The translations under genes and the position numbers were made by a program. 42,531 bases of DNA from Atkinsonella hypoxylon (lineage: Eukaryota > Ascomycota > Sordariomycetes > Hypocreales > Clavicipitaceae), in NCBI GenBank assembly GCA_000729835.1, contig JFHB01000243.1, positions 1 through 42,531 of the forward strand. Direction: 5' to 3'. The notes under the pieces are model-generated. The model saw only the letters and a program-made list of their open reading frames with translations, did not search any database and was not told where the DNA came from. Positions 11,468 to 22,998 of the stretch are shown piece after piece (position 1 is the stretch's first letter; every line of letters starts with the position of its first letter).

Positions 11468-12790
11468 TGTTCGTTTTGGGACTCTACCAGTGTGGGGTTA
11501 GTCTCAGAGAACCACGACTTGGATTTAGTTGTGAACGGAGCAAGGGGGGGGGGGGAGGGAAACAAGTCTTGTGGCAGGATCTATATGCCAGATGTACGTA
11601 CGTACATGGCGCCGAAGGTTACTAGACAGAAAGGCTTATGGCGGAACCACGGCATACTCGATCTTGTGAAGATGCAGACTTGAGTAGAATAGGGGACTTA
11701 TATGATGTCCCAAGTTGTTTTCAGCAAGCAAATAGCTCAATTCCCGATTCAACGCAACATCTAGACCAGATGGAGTGGTAATTGGTGGGGGGGAGGGAAA
11801 GGAAAGAAAGCGCAAGGTGATGCAAGAAGCGGGATTGGCGGATAGAGACGGGGAAGGGACCAGGCCACGAACGTTGCTGATGCAGGTGATGATGTAGGCA
11901 GGCGGCGAAGTGCTGTTTTATCTAATTACAGCTTTATTTTGATATTGACTTTCTTTACCTGTCACCTGTCGCGAAACCTCAGGAGTTGAAGGTTTGACGA
12001 AACACCCCTTGATATATTTCCGAGGCAATCATATAGACAAAACTGTCAGCAAGGCTAGGCCCTTAGGGCATGATTCGTCAAGATGCGGGCAGGAGATTTT
12101 AGTAATAACTCCGAGGCCCCAGATTCTGAATCAACCACCAGTCCTGTGATGTTTGATACGCACTGGCTGACCCTAAACCCCTTGCTCCAGGGTAGGCCAA
12201 TTGTAGTTGGTATACACATGCCGCCGATGAGGAGCACGTGACACTAGTCATCATCAAGAATCTATATGTGACTAGGATGCCGTCGGCAGGCTTGAATGCC
12301 AGAATAAGCACAGGAGATACATCCGGCTGTTCATCATTCGGCATCTTTGGTACGAAAGCCGTGCTACACGATAACAACAGGATCTGTAGTCCGTGTTCCC
12401 ATGTTCTAAACGACAATTTGCTGGAACAGTCACGTGACTCATCACGGGTCTGGCGGCGCGACATTGTTCCAGTCCCTCAGACAACACCCTGATCCCATAT
12501 TGCTATCATCTCGATAACTCTACAATTGTCGCCTCGCTATTCTTCTTTGTGGCACCAAACTGTACCGAGTGAACAAGACATACACAACGACCTATTCCTG
12601 TACACCCAAAAAGCCTCGCGACATCTCTTCACGTAGCGCAGCTTATCAGCCACGGAATTCTCAATCGACGCGTCGAGACGTCCGACCTAGTACCAACGTT
12701 GACGACGCCACTGGCGTATCGCAACAACCCAACACCTGTCGACCTTCTCCCCACCCCAAAAATTTCTTCGCGAAACGCTCTACACATAAC
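11468..12790. promoter_or_regulatory. Divergent promoter region between the P450 and Nab2
   Basis: This 1.3-kb stretch between divergent starts has a G-rich run near 11546-11555, GA-rich tracts near 11787-11810, and two CACGTGAC sites (12235 and 12431). The second overlaps a TGACTCA. The part from about 12500 is pyrimidine-rich and in frame with Nab2 for a while, but lacks conserved sequence, so it is read as a leader. Confidence 0.55.
12431..12441 (+). promoter_or_regulatory. Overlapping CACGTG E-box and TGACTCA (bZIP) site
   Basis: CACGTG at 12431-12436 sits in the palindrome GTCACGTGAC and overlaps TGACTCA at 12435-12441, a Gcn4/AP-1-type core. It lies about 350 nt upstream of the Nab2 start codon. 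bHLH and bZIP factors are known to bind such cores; actual binding here is inference. Confidence 0.5.
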
Positions 12791-14333
12791 ATGCCTGTCG
12801 AGGTCGCTTTGAACACGCCCCTGGCGGAGGCACTCTCCACTGCGATTCAACCCAAGCTCCTTGAAGTGGGATGGGGAACTGGCGCTGATGACTCCGCGCT
12901 CGCCGAATATATCATCCTGATGCTGGCAAATGGCAAGACTCAAGACCAAATTGCGGCAGACTTGTCTGGCGACCTGCTCGGCCTGCCTGCCGATGACCCC
13001 AGCGTGCACAACTTTTCAAGATGGCTTTTTGAGCAGATCGACCTATTAAATAACCAGCTGAATGGAGGCCAATCCGTAGGCGGAGATGCTACGGAGGCAT
13101 CTGCTCACGATCAACCGCAGGGCGGAGATATGGATACAGATATGAATGCCAATGGTGCATCACAACTTAATGCGTAAGTACAAGTACAATCATATTTCCC
13201 GGCAAGCATTACAAATCAAAAACAAGTATATTCTAACACAAGCATCAAGCCCCACGGGACCGAAATCGATGCGCAACGGCAGCTTCAGGGGTGGCAGGGA
13301 GAAACGAATGCTTGGCCACATGTCGAAAGCCATGGATCGATCGGTAGACAATGCGCTCCACCGTGTGCGTGGCAACGGCAATGAAAGAATCAATGCCCAT
13401 GGCCGCACCCCACCGTCTGGGCCTAGGATTGCGCAAGCACGTATGCCAAGAAATATTCGAGCTGCGAACGTACAAGCTGGACTAGCCGCTGGACCTCACG
13501 GCGGCTCATGGATGATGAATGGACAGCAGCCGAATCAGATGGAGCTTATGGCCATGCTCGAGCAACAAAATCAAATGATGTACCAATTGTCGCAGCAGCT
13601 GATGAACGGATCCAACAACGGCGGCGGATTTGGAAACCAGCGTCGCGGCAAGTCCTTGTTCGACCGAGTTCAGGACCCCAACAAGAAGAGAGGCAATCAC
13701 CACAACCCAGCTAATGCTGACGGCTCCAAGAAAGACGTCGCTGAGGGAAGTGAAGATGTAGATATGTCTGGCGAGAAGCGCGAGCCGCCGATTCCCGAAG
13801 AAACGGTCTGCAAATTCAACCTCCATTGCACCAACAAAGAGTGCGAATTCGCACACCAATCACCAGCTGCTCCCCCAGGCGCGTCGGTCGATGTTGGTGA
13901 TGTGTGCAGCTTCGGAGCTGCCTGCAAGAACAGAAAGTGCGTCGGCCGTCATCCCTCACCTGCAACCAAAGTCGCACACCAGAATGAGCAAGAGTGCAAG
14001 TTCTTCCCCAACTGCCAGAACCCAAGGTGTCCGTTCAAACATCCCTCGATGCCCCTGTGTCGCAATGGTGCCGGCTGCACGACAGAAGGATGCAAGTTCA
14101 CTCACGTCACGACCAAATGCAAATTCAACCCATGTCTGAATCCGAACTGCAACTTTGCGCACGAGGCGGGTCAACAGGGCGGGTTCAAGGATAAGGTCTG
14201 GACCGCGGACTCGGCCAGGGGACACGTCAGCGAGAGGAAATTTGTAGACGAGAACATGACTGAAGAACTTGTCAAACCCGACGCAGATGACATGACGGAC
14301 CAAGCCGCGCAGGACGCCGAGGTTATCGGATAA
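12791..14333 (+). CDS. nab2: Nab2-type nuclear poly(A) RNA-binding protein
   Basis: Poly(A)-binding protein that couples polyadenylation with mRNA export and controls tail length. Model: exons 12791-13173 and 13250-14333, 488 aa. The acceptor at 13249 is the one that keeps the frame. The N-terminal PWI-like helical domain (about residues 1-90) ends near FSRWLFEQIDLL. An acidic Gly/Asp-rich linker follows, then a basic Arg/Gly-rich region and a Gln/Met-rich segment (LEQQNQMMYQLSQQ). The C-terminal half has five tandem CCCH fingers. The first four fit C-x5-C-x4-C-x3-H (CKFNLHCTNKECEFAH, CSFGAACKNRKCVGRH, CKFFPNCQNPRCPFKH, CRNGAGCTTEGCKFTH) and the fifth is C-x4-C-x4-C-x3-H. Yeast Nab2 has seven fingers, so this form is shorter. 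The start at 12791 matches the beginning of the helical domain. Confidence 0.9.
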
Positions 14334-14840
14334 ATGCTCTAGAAAAGGAGAGAAGGTCAATAATGGAACAGTCGGTTTAGTAGAGATGGGATCTATAGAA
14401 ATCTCGCTGAGGAGTTGAAGCTTGTCTACAGAAGGATGAAGCGAATGACATGACACTGTCGCTTTCTTTCGAGGCATCAGGCTTAGTCTACGAGCTTGAG
14501 TTATGTCTGGAAAGTCATGTACATTATTCACGGGCGGTACTTTCTGTCACGATGAGAGGGCATGGGAGGCGTTTTCTACGGTTCGGGGGAAGGAAATGGT
14601 ACATTTTGAACGTTTCGAGTCATCTCCAGTACTCGCGTGCGTCGCTCTGTTGATCTAGACAGAGGAAAGGATGAGGGGACAAGGTGATAGCACAGCCAAG
14701 CATGGAGCAATCTGATGGAAATAGGGATTTGCTGGAAGGAACCGCCATTGCGCTGAATGGAGTGCGGGAAGGAGAGGACGAGGGGAAAATATATCAATAT
14801 AGAACAAAACTTTGTTGGCCGCTGTGTACACTATCTAGCC

Positions 14841-14868
14841 TTGCTGATCCTTGCTGATCCTTGCTGAT
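14841..14868 (+). repeat. 10-bp tandem repeat, three copies
   Basis: TTGCTGATCC is present at 14841 and 14851, with a third partial copy at 14861-14868. Confidence 0.9.
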
Positions 14869-15248
14869 GCTACTTGTAGCAACGATCAATTATGACATTT
14901 GGAGACGGTTCATAGTTAACGGTGGGCACATAGTTTCATCAGCACACTGCAGGCTCGAACAACGCTATGAGTGTCCAGAGTGTCCAGAGCCAATGTTGGT
15001 GAACTCGTTGGAGATGTTGGCTTAGTGTGTTGGCTTGTTCTATGCCAGATTGCCGAACATCCCAGCGGGGACCAATGACGGCCCACGGGGCGTGGATGCA
15101 TGGAGATAAATTTTTTGTATAGTTTTCAAGGAGTACGGAGTACAGGAAACAAAATAGGATGCACGGAGCAGAGTGGTGTAGCTTTGTACAAGTCCGACGC
15201 CTGTCTTTGTCACGTCGCACGAGGCGGCTCGACCCACTCCCCTTTCAC

Positions 15249-15284
15249 GTCCATCTCGACATCCATCTCGACGTCCATCTCGAC
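15249..15284 (+). repeat. 12-bp tandem repeat upstream of protoporphyrinogen oxidase
   Basis: Three copies of GTCCATCTCGAC (the middle one begins AT) end about 34 nt before the chosen start codon, probably within the 5' UTR. Confidence 0.85.
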
Positions 15285-15317
15285 CTCCGGTCACCTAAAA
15301 ATCGTCCACGCAAATTA

Positions 15318-17409
15318 ATGTCAATGTCAGCGCCATGGGGTCGCAAAAGGGCAGAAGACGCTGTCATGACCCTATTCACACTGGAATGCGTCAGCCGGAC
15401 ATGTCTCCGAAACGCAGCCTATCGAAACAGCCCATTGCGTCCCTATTCCACCACCAATGCTTCCTCACCTTCGGCATCACCAGCATCATTCGCATGTGCC
15501 CGCCGGCCGAGCTGCCAATCCCGGGCGGCATTCGCCAATCGACGTAGATATGCGACCCTCAACGAAAACGGACACATTGCCATCGTGGGCGGTGGGTTGA
15601 CGGGCCTCACGACGGCGTACTACCTTGCGAAACAGCTGCCGACGACGGCCAAGATCACGCTCTACGAAGGAAGTGATCGATTGGGTGGCTGGATCCGGAC
15701 CGATCGTGTGCCAGTGGATGTGGACGGTGTCAGGGGGACCGTGAGTTTCGAGAGAGGACCGAGGACATTGTCGTCGTTGCATTCGAGTACGTGGCGATTC
15801 GACGATCTGATCCTCTACGACCTGGTGAGCCCCTTCCATCTACAGCTTCCATATGGCAAATCTTTGTCTGGCAACATCTTCCCATCGCTCTCCACGATAG
15901 ACAGCTAAAAACCACCAACCAGGCTCTCGATCTTGGTCTCAAAATCTTCACACCCCGCGACCAACCCCGCTACATCTACTACCCAGACCACCTCGTCACG
16001 CTCCCCCCAACATCCAGCATAGCAGAATTCGTCCGAGAGCCGCTCTTCCTGCAATCCTTCTTCGCAGGGATAAGCTTCTTCCTCCGCCGGCTGCGCAGCC
16101 GGGCCGTGCCAAGCAAGGACCTGTCCATATCAGAGTGGCTGTACGAGGTCAGCGGGAGCCGCAGCGTAGCCGACAACTTTGCGTCAGCCATGGTCCACGG
16201 CATCTACGGAGGCGACATCGACAAGCTGAGTGCGCGCAGCGTCTTTGACCGCTTCTACTGGGCTTATTATCTCCCCAGCTCGGGCGCCAATCTGAGACAC
16301 ATGACCATGCGGGAGCAGGTGCTCATGAGCGAGCTGTCGCAGGACGCGGAGATTCGGCAGATGGCGCTCAAGGCGAAGGGGACCCTTCTGCATTTTGGGA
16401 AGCAGGGCATGGATAGCTTGCCTAAGGCGCTGGAGGATGTGTTGAGCAAGACGCCGAACGTGGAGATTAGACGGGGGAGACCCGTGACGGACATCAGTTA
16501 TGATAAGGAGGCGGATAAAGTTGCGGTGCGTTAGATGACCTTTTCATCTTAGGGCCACATAGCGCAGACTTGGGTGTCGAGTCCTCTTCTAAAAGAAGTA
16601 GAAGGTCAGACTGAAGAAAAGCGAGGGGACTGTACTGACAACAGTTGCAGATCATAACGCGCAGCTGGGGCGAGCAGCAAAATCACCACGACCAGGACCA
16701 AAATCAGACCACATCGTCATACGATCGCGTCATTTCCACCCTCACAAGCCAGGACCTCGCGCGCATCACATCCCCCAAGCTCCCCAGCCTGGCGGAAACG
16801 CACTCCGTGTCCATCATGACTGTCAACATGTGGTATCCAAGGGAGGACCTGAAGCCTCCCGGCTTCGGCTACCTCATTCCCCGATCCGTCAGACGCGAAC
16901 ACAACGCCGAGCGCGCCCTCGGCGTCTTCTACGACTCGGACGTCAGCGCCGCGAGCAGCCCCGACGAGCCCCCGGGCACAAAGCTCTTCGTCCTCATGGG
17001 TGGACACTACTACGACTCGGGCGCGCCCCCTCCGTCCGAGGCGGAAGCCATCGAGCAGGCCAAGGCCCTCCTGGAGCGGCACCTCGGCATCCCTGCCGAC
17101 ACGCCGTGCTTTGCGCTCGCGCGCTTCGCAAGGGAGTGCATCCCACAGCACTATGTAGGCCACCACGAGCGCATGATGCAGGCTGACCAGGAGCTGCGCG
17201 ACCATTTCGCGGGCAGGCTGGCAGTGGCGGGGGGCTCGTACGGCAAGATTGGCACCATGGGGGCCATTCGCGCCGGCTACGACATTGCCAAGCTGACCGT
17301 GGGGGATAAGCAGGGGTGGTATACTACTGGGCTGGAGGCGCTGGAGTTTCCGGAGTCGTTTGTCGGCGTGCCTGTTTCGCAGATCCCGGTGAGGCGGTTT
17401 AAGCGTTGA
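15318..17409 (+). CDS. hem14: Protoporphyrinogen oxidase (haem biosynthesis)
   Basis: FAD enzyme of the mitochondrial inner membrane that oxidises protoporphyrinogen IX to protoporphyrin IX, the step before ferrochelatase. Model: exons 15318-15824, 15923-16525 and 16651-17409, phase 0 throughout, 622 aa. An Arg/Ser-rich, mostly non-acidic leader fits a mitochondrial presequence. The dinucleotide-binding motif HIAIVGGGLTGLTTAYYLA starts near residue 86, followed by LYEGSDRLGGWIRT and FERGPRTL. Later blocks ASAMVHGIYGGDIDKLSARS and the C-terminal YGKIGTMGAIRAGYDIA complete the FAD fold. Start choice is open: in-frame ATGs lie at 15159, 15318, 15324 and 15366. The two at 15318/15324 or that at 15366 give a plausible presequence, and 15159 would put the repeated leader DNA into protein. 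It converges with Mediator subunit 14. Confidence 0.93.
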
Positions 17410-18100
17410 GACAAAGGGGCTGAAGGGCAGAGGTGATTGTGATTAGAGCTAGTGTAACAAGAGCGCAGCCGTATACGAGTAAGATGGCTCAAATCCCATG
17501 TTTTCCAGCTCGTGAGGTTTTTTTTTTTTTGTTTTTTTTTTTTAAAAAAAAAAAACACACACCGCTGCATTCACCACGCTCATGCATCGTCAAACGCGAC
17601 ACGCTCGTCATTAGAGCTAGCTACCCGCTCCGTTCTATTAGCCCGTACCCCTTCTCTTCCCTTCCACGAAGCGGAAACCGGGGAGAAACGACGAAAGCAT
17701 TAGGGTAGGAAAAACAATAGAGACAACCGCAACCCTCCCTTACTAGCCCTCGTAGCCGCTGCTACGCTATTCCAACTCCGCTACACGGCATACCGCCTCC
17801 GCTATTGTATGAGGTATCATTGGGCGTGACATTACACCAAGACAAGGGAAAAAAAAAAAAAAAAGAAGGGGGGTAGAAAAGGGGAAAGGAAGGGACCCAT
17901 GTACAGCGCGGTCTAGGGGTAGAGAATAAACAAGACGGCCTGTTGGTCTGCGGGGAATACAAAAAAAAAAAGGGGGAGGGCAAGGGGGGGGGGGCGGTTC
18001 CTGTGCTGTTCGTCCCCTGTATTTTCATTTCTTTGCAATATAATACTAGGTTTGGTGTTCTTCATTATTTTGTTGGCGCACGGAATGCAATCCGTGCTGT
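17410..18100. other. Convergent 3' region with homopolymer tracts
   Basis: This 691-nt region between convergent stops is dominated by low complexity: T13-G-T12-A12 at 17518-17555, an A-run near 17850, another near 17960 and a G-run near 17987. No coding frame is convincing. Confidence 0.6.
17518..17555 (+). repeat. T13-G-T12-A12 homopolymer block
   Basis: The T12-A12 core (17532-17555) is perfectly self-complementary. It lies about 110 nt after the haem gene's stop codon and could act in transcript 3' end formation in both directions. Confidence 0.8.
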
Positions 18101-21100
18101 TTAGTCTAGCATGACTACATCCTTCTTCTCCGTTGCGCCATCCGTGATAGTAGCGCGAATGGCTTCATCTGTGGCCATCAGCATGGCTGCGACGCCGCCT
18201 TGAGGACGGCCCGCCGCGCCAGTGGCCAGGCCAAGCCAGCCCTCTCCTTTCCCGTGCCAAACGGTCTTGAGGGCGTTGGATATGGCGTCTTGCGAGCCGG
18301 CGTCGGCGTCAGATCGCCACAGGTGCCACCACGCTTCGCCCCGACGTGGCCGCAACCTGGCTTCTAGTGACACTCGCTTGCGGTTCTCCTTGTCATTATC
18401 AGGGCCGAGCCAGTAGTCGATATTCATCCACCCTATCGCCTTCATGGAATACTCGAGGCGCCCCTTTCCTGCCGCCTCAAGAGGTGCCCACTCGCTTTCC
18501 ATCTTGTCGATTGCCTGCAACGCGGGCAGTGATGCAGGCAGCCAGGACATAAGGGTGCCGATGCCGCCAGCACTATTGACGAGCTGTCTCATGAGATCAA
18601 TTAGTCGCAAGTGGGGATTACCCTCTTCTACCTCGACTTCAACCTCATCCTTGGACAGATCCAAGACCACGCGCCAGCGCTTGGTCGTTGTCGCCATTGC
18701 CTTAACTTGTGAAGCCCGTTCTGCGTCTTGTCCGTCGTTCTGCTTCTGGCCCTCGCCTGTGCTTTCGCTGTAGCAAAATGCAATCTGCCGTAGCGTCACC
18801 GATTCCGTCGTAATTGTGCCACGGGCGCAATCCATGGCCTCCAAAAAGTTTACGAATCGATCGATAGCCATTATTCGTGACCTGAGCAAGTCAAGAATCG
18901 GCTTGCCTACAGGCCGTTGAATGCGTAACGAGAACTGACCTCCTACTGGGTCATATGAGACGTCACGATCTGCCAAGTCAGACAACGAGGCAAACTTGGA
19001 GGGTCTCCTGACTTTGATGATGGCTTCCGTAGTGCAGACGAGTTCTGTTTCTTGCGATCCATCCTCATTTGCGGCACTGGTTAAAATAAGTGACTGAATC
19101 CCTTTAAATTTAACATTGACAATGTTGTCCGCCCAGGCTCTCTTAGGCTTGGATATGAGGTGCCCTGCGGCTCGCTGCATGAGTGATGCATTCTCCGTAT
19201 CCTCATCATCTCCATCGTTTTCCGACAACGAAGGATCCGATCTCGCATTGTCTGTATCAAATGCCATGGCTGGGACCAGAGCTGACAGTGCAATGTCGAT
19301 TGATGGTAATCGTCCAAATTGTGAAGCCAGGGTGGACAAGGTGGTTTTGTAGTTTGACCTACTCTTAATTCGTTGTCGATGTAATTCCCTCAAATCCACT
19401 GATTGTGCTATGAGACCAGTTGTGAAGAAGGCCAATTCATTCCAGAAGGCATCTGATAACTCGGGGTAGTCGTTGCTGAGCGGGATCTTTGTTTGAAGCT
19501 TCCATGTCTTGCTGGCATCGTTCCGATTTCTGGCCTCGTCGTTAACACAATCTACAACGAGATACTATCTTGTCCCTGGGAATCAAGATTTGCTTTTTTT
19601 ACAATCAAGAGAGAAACTTACGATCCAATCAGCCACCACTCGTCGCCGCTTAAGCTCAAGACAACTACCACAAACGAGTTGGCCGCCCAGCCCTCTTTCT
19701 GCAACCAAATAGCACGAGTCCAGTCTCGTATCTTGGTCACTGACTTTAGCTCTTCCACCGTCATCGCCGCCTTCCGCACATTCCATCCCATAGATGTGCT
19801 GCGCCGATATATTTCATCTTCCATGATAGCACAGCGGACATGTTCAAGGCATCGTAGGCCGTCCTCTGAAGGGTTTCTACCGTTGTTGAGCTGATGTTCG
19901 GGTTGAATTGTGAACTTGGACTGCGGCTTCACTGCAAAAACGCCCGTCATCGGCTCAAGCAGCAATGATACATTGTCACTGCACCCTACCTGCATCGTCA
20001 AGACCGAAAATGCAGGATCTGTTTTCGAGACTTGCAGGATCATGCTGGCCCCCTCATTCTGGAATCTCGAAGCGGTTAGAAGTTTGCTGTGAATACTACC
20101 GAGAATGTACTCAACGTGCTGAGCGATCACATTCGTCAACAAAGCTTCTGCCGACAGTTCATCCATATTGAAGTCAACATGGACATCTTTGACCTCCTTG
20201 CCATCTCGATACCACTTGACGACAAGCGAGCTTGATGTGTTGGCGTCTTGTTTGGCAGTGGCTTTACGGTTGCTATTGACCGCAACCAAAACCCAGCTCT
20301 TTGAACCGGTTGTGTTGGACCTCAACGTCCAGTACTGTACCGCAAGAGCTCGGTTGAGCTGTTCCACATTCAACGTTCCGGTCCACGAGCCTCGACTTAA
20401 TTGCAGCGCTTGGCGCCTAAGCTCATTAATCTTTGTTGTTAGAACAAATTCATGTAGGAATTGGTAACAGCCTTCCAGGCCTTCTCTCCCTAAAACGTCA
20501 TTGACACCACTTTCCAGATAAGAGCGCAATGACTTAGAAAGCCGTGCGGGCGCAGGTGTGAATGCGAATCGGAAATCAATAAACCAGAATTGCTTCTCAA
20601 AGTCCTCGTCGGCGATAGTAAGATCGACCTCGAATTCGCCGTTGACTTTGAAAGTGACTCGCCCGGATCCGATTTCGTAGTTGCGAAACTGCGACGGTAC
20701 CTTATCGAAATCGTCCAAGTTTAATCGTAGAGAAAGTAACGTGTTCAGATCACCCACCCATTTCATTTGCTCCTCAGCTGTTAAGGCAGGTGGTTCGATA
20801 TAATGCAACTGTAGCAACACAATTAGTACGGCCAAGTGTGAGAGAAAGTAAAACAAACAGATACATACGTCGGGCATCCACGGTGCAGTTCCTGTAGAAA
20901 GCACTTGCAATGCAGTCTTTAGGTCAGGACTTGGCATTCGAGCAAACGTGAGATCTCGCTTGACATTGACAATGTTGTCAAGTGCAGCGTCGAAGAGCAT
21001 CCTTTGTTGGTCTATATGATACTTGAGATCAATGAGCTTGCTGACTTGGTGCGCTTGTCTACTCCATTCGGCGATAACCAATGCCTTTAACCATTTCCCA

Positions 21101-21603
21101 TGCCATTCTTGAGCGAAATGCAGAAGCGCGCCCTTCTTTCTCAAGTTTTCTGAAGATGTGTCGTCTGGTCCGCCGGATGAATACGAAGAAGAGGAACCGT
21201 TAGTAGCCGCAGGAGGCAGTGGCATCTTAGCCAATTCTGCAATTTTATTCTCGAGCGCATTATGAGTAGTCTGAGCTAGGCGAGTGAAAAGCAACGACAA
21301 AGGCACGAATCCCTGTGTAATATGTACGATTTCGTCGGGCAAGTCGTTCATGCGATTTCGGATTTGTTTGTTTGTTGCTTCATTCGTACCCGGTTCTTGC
21401 CGCCGTGATCCGTCCTTTACACTCAAACTATTCGACTCGTTGTCTGCTGGTGTTGGAGCACCAATAGCCTTATCCTTTGTGACACCCGCATGCCGCTGAT
21501 CCGCAGCATGGGCACCATTGGCACCGTTCGAACCAAAATCCCTATCATGATCGGTGCGCGTGCCGTTCTGGCCGCTCGGCTCCATTTTGATCACCCCGGG
21601 CAT
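18101..21603 (-). CDS. med14: Mediator complex subunit 14 (Rgr1)
   Basis: Scaffold subunit linking the head, middle and tail modules of Mediator, the RNA polymerase II co-regulator. Model: exons 21603-20869, 20808-19622 and 19529-18101, 1116 aa. After a charged, Asn/Gly-rich N-terminus of about 80 residues comes the conserved MED14 block: NDLPDEIVHITQGFVPLS, then WHGKWLKALVIAEWS and IDLKYHIDQQR. The C-terminal exon begins near SKTWKLQTKIPLS, and its end VVMLD is followed by TAA. Intron 1 is 60 nt, a multiple of three and free of stops, so retention would keep the frame. The acceptor of intron 2 (19530) is inferred: it is the one I found that keeps the frame, but it is not a strong site. Its start faces the 3' side of G6PDH. 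Confidence 0.9.
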
Positions 21604-22998
21604 TTAGCCACCTCCAGCGGCCCGCCTCCAAAATGTTCAGCACCAATATTCGTTGCAACCTTTGGCATACACGCAAGAGGACAAATAAAGATTGGTTCCG
21701 GGCAATTATGTTGACCATAAAAGTTTCCAGTCGAGATTCCAGTGCTCAGCGCAGGAGGCGCATGATCCCTGGACTTGCGTTGACCGGACCCAGCCACGTC
21801 TATTACGCGCGAGAGCGCAGCATAAAAAGCGAATGAGAAGCTTTCCTCCAATGCTATTGATGGACAATGATTGGGTTTGATAAGCGTTTTGAAAGTGGTC
21901 CTGATCGTAATCGCGTGCCGAGGCCGTCGTTACGGGTTTGAGGTATTGTCTCGAGGATGTCGAAGCGTGACAGAGGGAGGAGCGATGTGATGTAAATCCA
22001 GCAGCCGTGTAATGGTAACGATATAAAAGTAACTATTCGAGATTTTCGAGTATTCTGTAAGTTAATGCCGTGTTTTCAAGAGGGCGATCCAGCAGTGAGA
22101 TAATGCACGGCGCAATTCAAGAGACTTCGTACAGTCACTGCTGTTGCGATCCAGGTCCTGCTTACCACTCAACGCCTCGAACATGGCTCGGTCATGTGAG
22201 GCTGGGTATGCACGGACCAACAATGTGCCGCTTATCCTCTCATTCAGGTCGGCAGGCTCCACATTTGCACAGTACGCTCGAGGTAGCCTACTCTGATCGC
22301 GGATCAATTTGTAGCTCCAAGTACTCCGTCCCACGGTACATTTAGCATTCCTTTGGTGTTTGTAAGGCCTCAGGCACGTCACGGACGGACCCACCGGTGA
22401 ACAGCTGGTAAGAGTAAAAGCTTTTGTATAACAGTACAGAGATAGTGATAGAACGCTACGTAAGAGTTATAAAGAATTGTACAATCTATAACAAGCTCAT
22501 CAGTGTCACCAGGAACCAGGTTGGCGCGCGATGGTAGGCACCTACGTCCTAGGTACTGTTTTCTTCATGCTATTCAATTGGGTAGCAAGTTGATTCGTGA
22601 CCTGACTGTCGCCTTAAGCAGCATTGTGCGGGCACAAATATGTCATTAAGATCAATGTGAATATTCGGCTCTTGAGAAGGGGGCGTATGATATGTAAAAA
22701 AAAATAGTCTGGACAACTTGAAGCTGTGGAGATTCTGCCGCAAATCCTACTCAGCACTAAAAATTGCACGGGTCATTTCTCATTCTAGTGCACACTCAAT
22801 GGAACTTTGATACATGAACGTATTTGTATCTCATGAATGCATTTCCAGCTTTCTCGTCTTTTCCTCCCTTGCTCGTCGCTCTGCGCGTATGTGTCGTAGA
22901 ATAGGACGCGAAATTTAGCTGAATTCTTGTTAATATTCTCATGACCCATGAGGATGACGCAAAATAGTACAAACATGATGAATTCTGACCGCATCAAC
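21604..22998. other. MED14 promoter and G6PDH 3' flank
   Basis: This 1.4-kb gap lies between two minus-strand genes. It contains TACTCCGT at 22322, one copy of a dispersed repeat (22407-22555), and short reading frames with no recognised product. The right 400 nt are probably the G6PDH 3' UTR. Confidence 0.5.
22407..22555 (+). repeat. Dispersed repeat, left copy
   Basis: This segment matches 25219-25363 in the same orientation. Shared blocks in order are GTAAG, TAAAAGC, TTGTAT.ACAGTAC, AGTGATA, TAAGA, ACAATC, CAGTGT and TTGGCGCGCGATGGTAGG (22521-22538, exact over 18 nt). The end is near CCTAGGTAC. It has no coding frame. The pair flanks the G6PDH gene. Identity is patchy, so both copies are old. 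Family unknown; it resembles a small non-autonomous element. Confidence 0.8.

Larger units (their letters stand above)
14334..15317. other. Nab2 3' flank and protoporphyrinogen oxidase promoter
   Basis: This gap of about 1 kb lies between two plus-strand genes. It holds a 10-bp tandem repeat at 14841-14868, a short GTCCAGA duplication near 14976-14990, and a 12-bp repeat at 15249-15284 in the probable leader of the next gene. GGAGTACGGAGTAC near 15129 is a copy of a motif that recurs in the window. No gene is seen. Confidence 0.5.

Noticed and set aside
12569..12790. N-terminal extension of Nab2
   Set aside because: The upstream frame is open but Ser/Thr/Arg-rich with no helical-domain character. 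The conserved domain begins right after the ATG at 12791.
9561..17409. Haem-related gene cluster (P450 with protoporphyrinogen oxidase)
   Set aside because: Nab2 lies between them, orientations differ and no shared promoter element links only the two. Proximity alone does not support a functional cluster.
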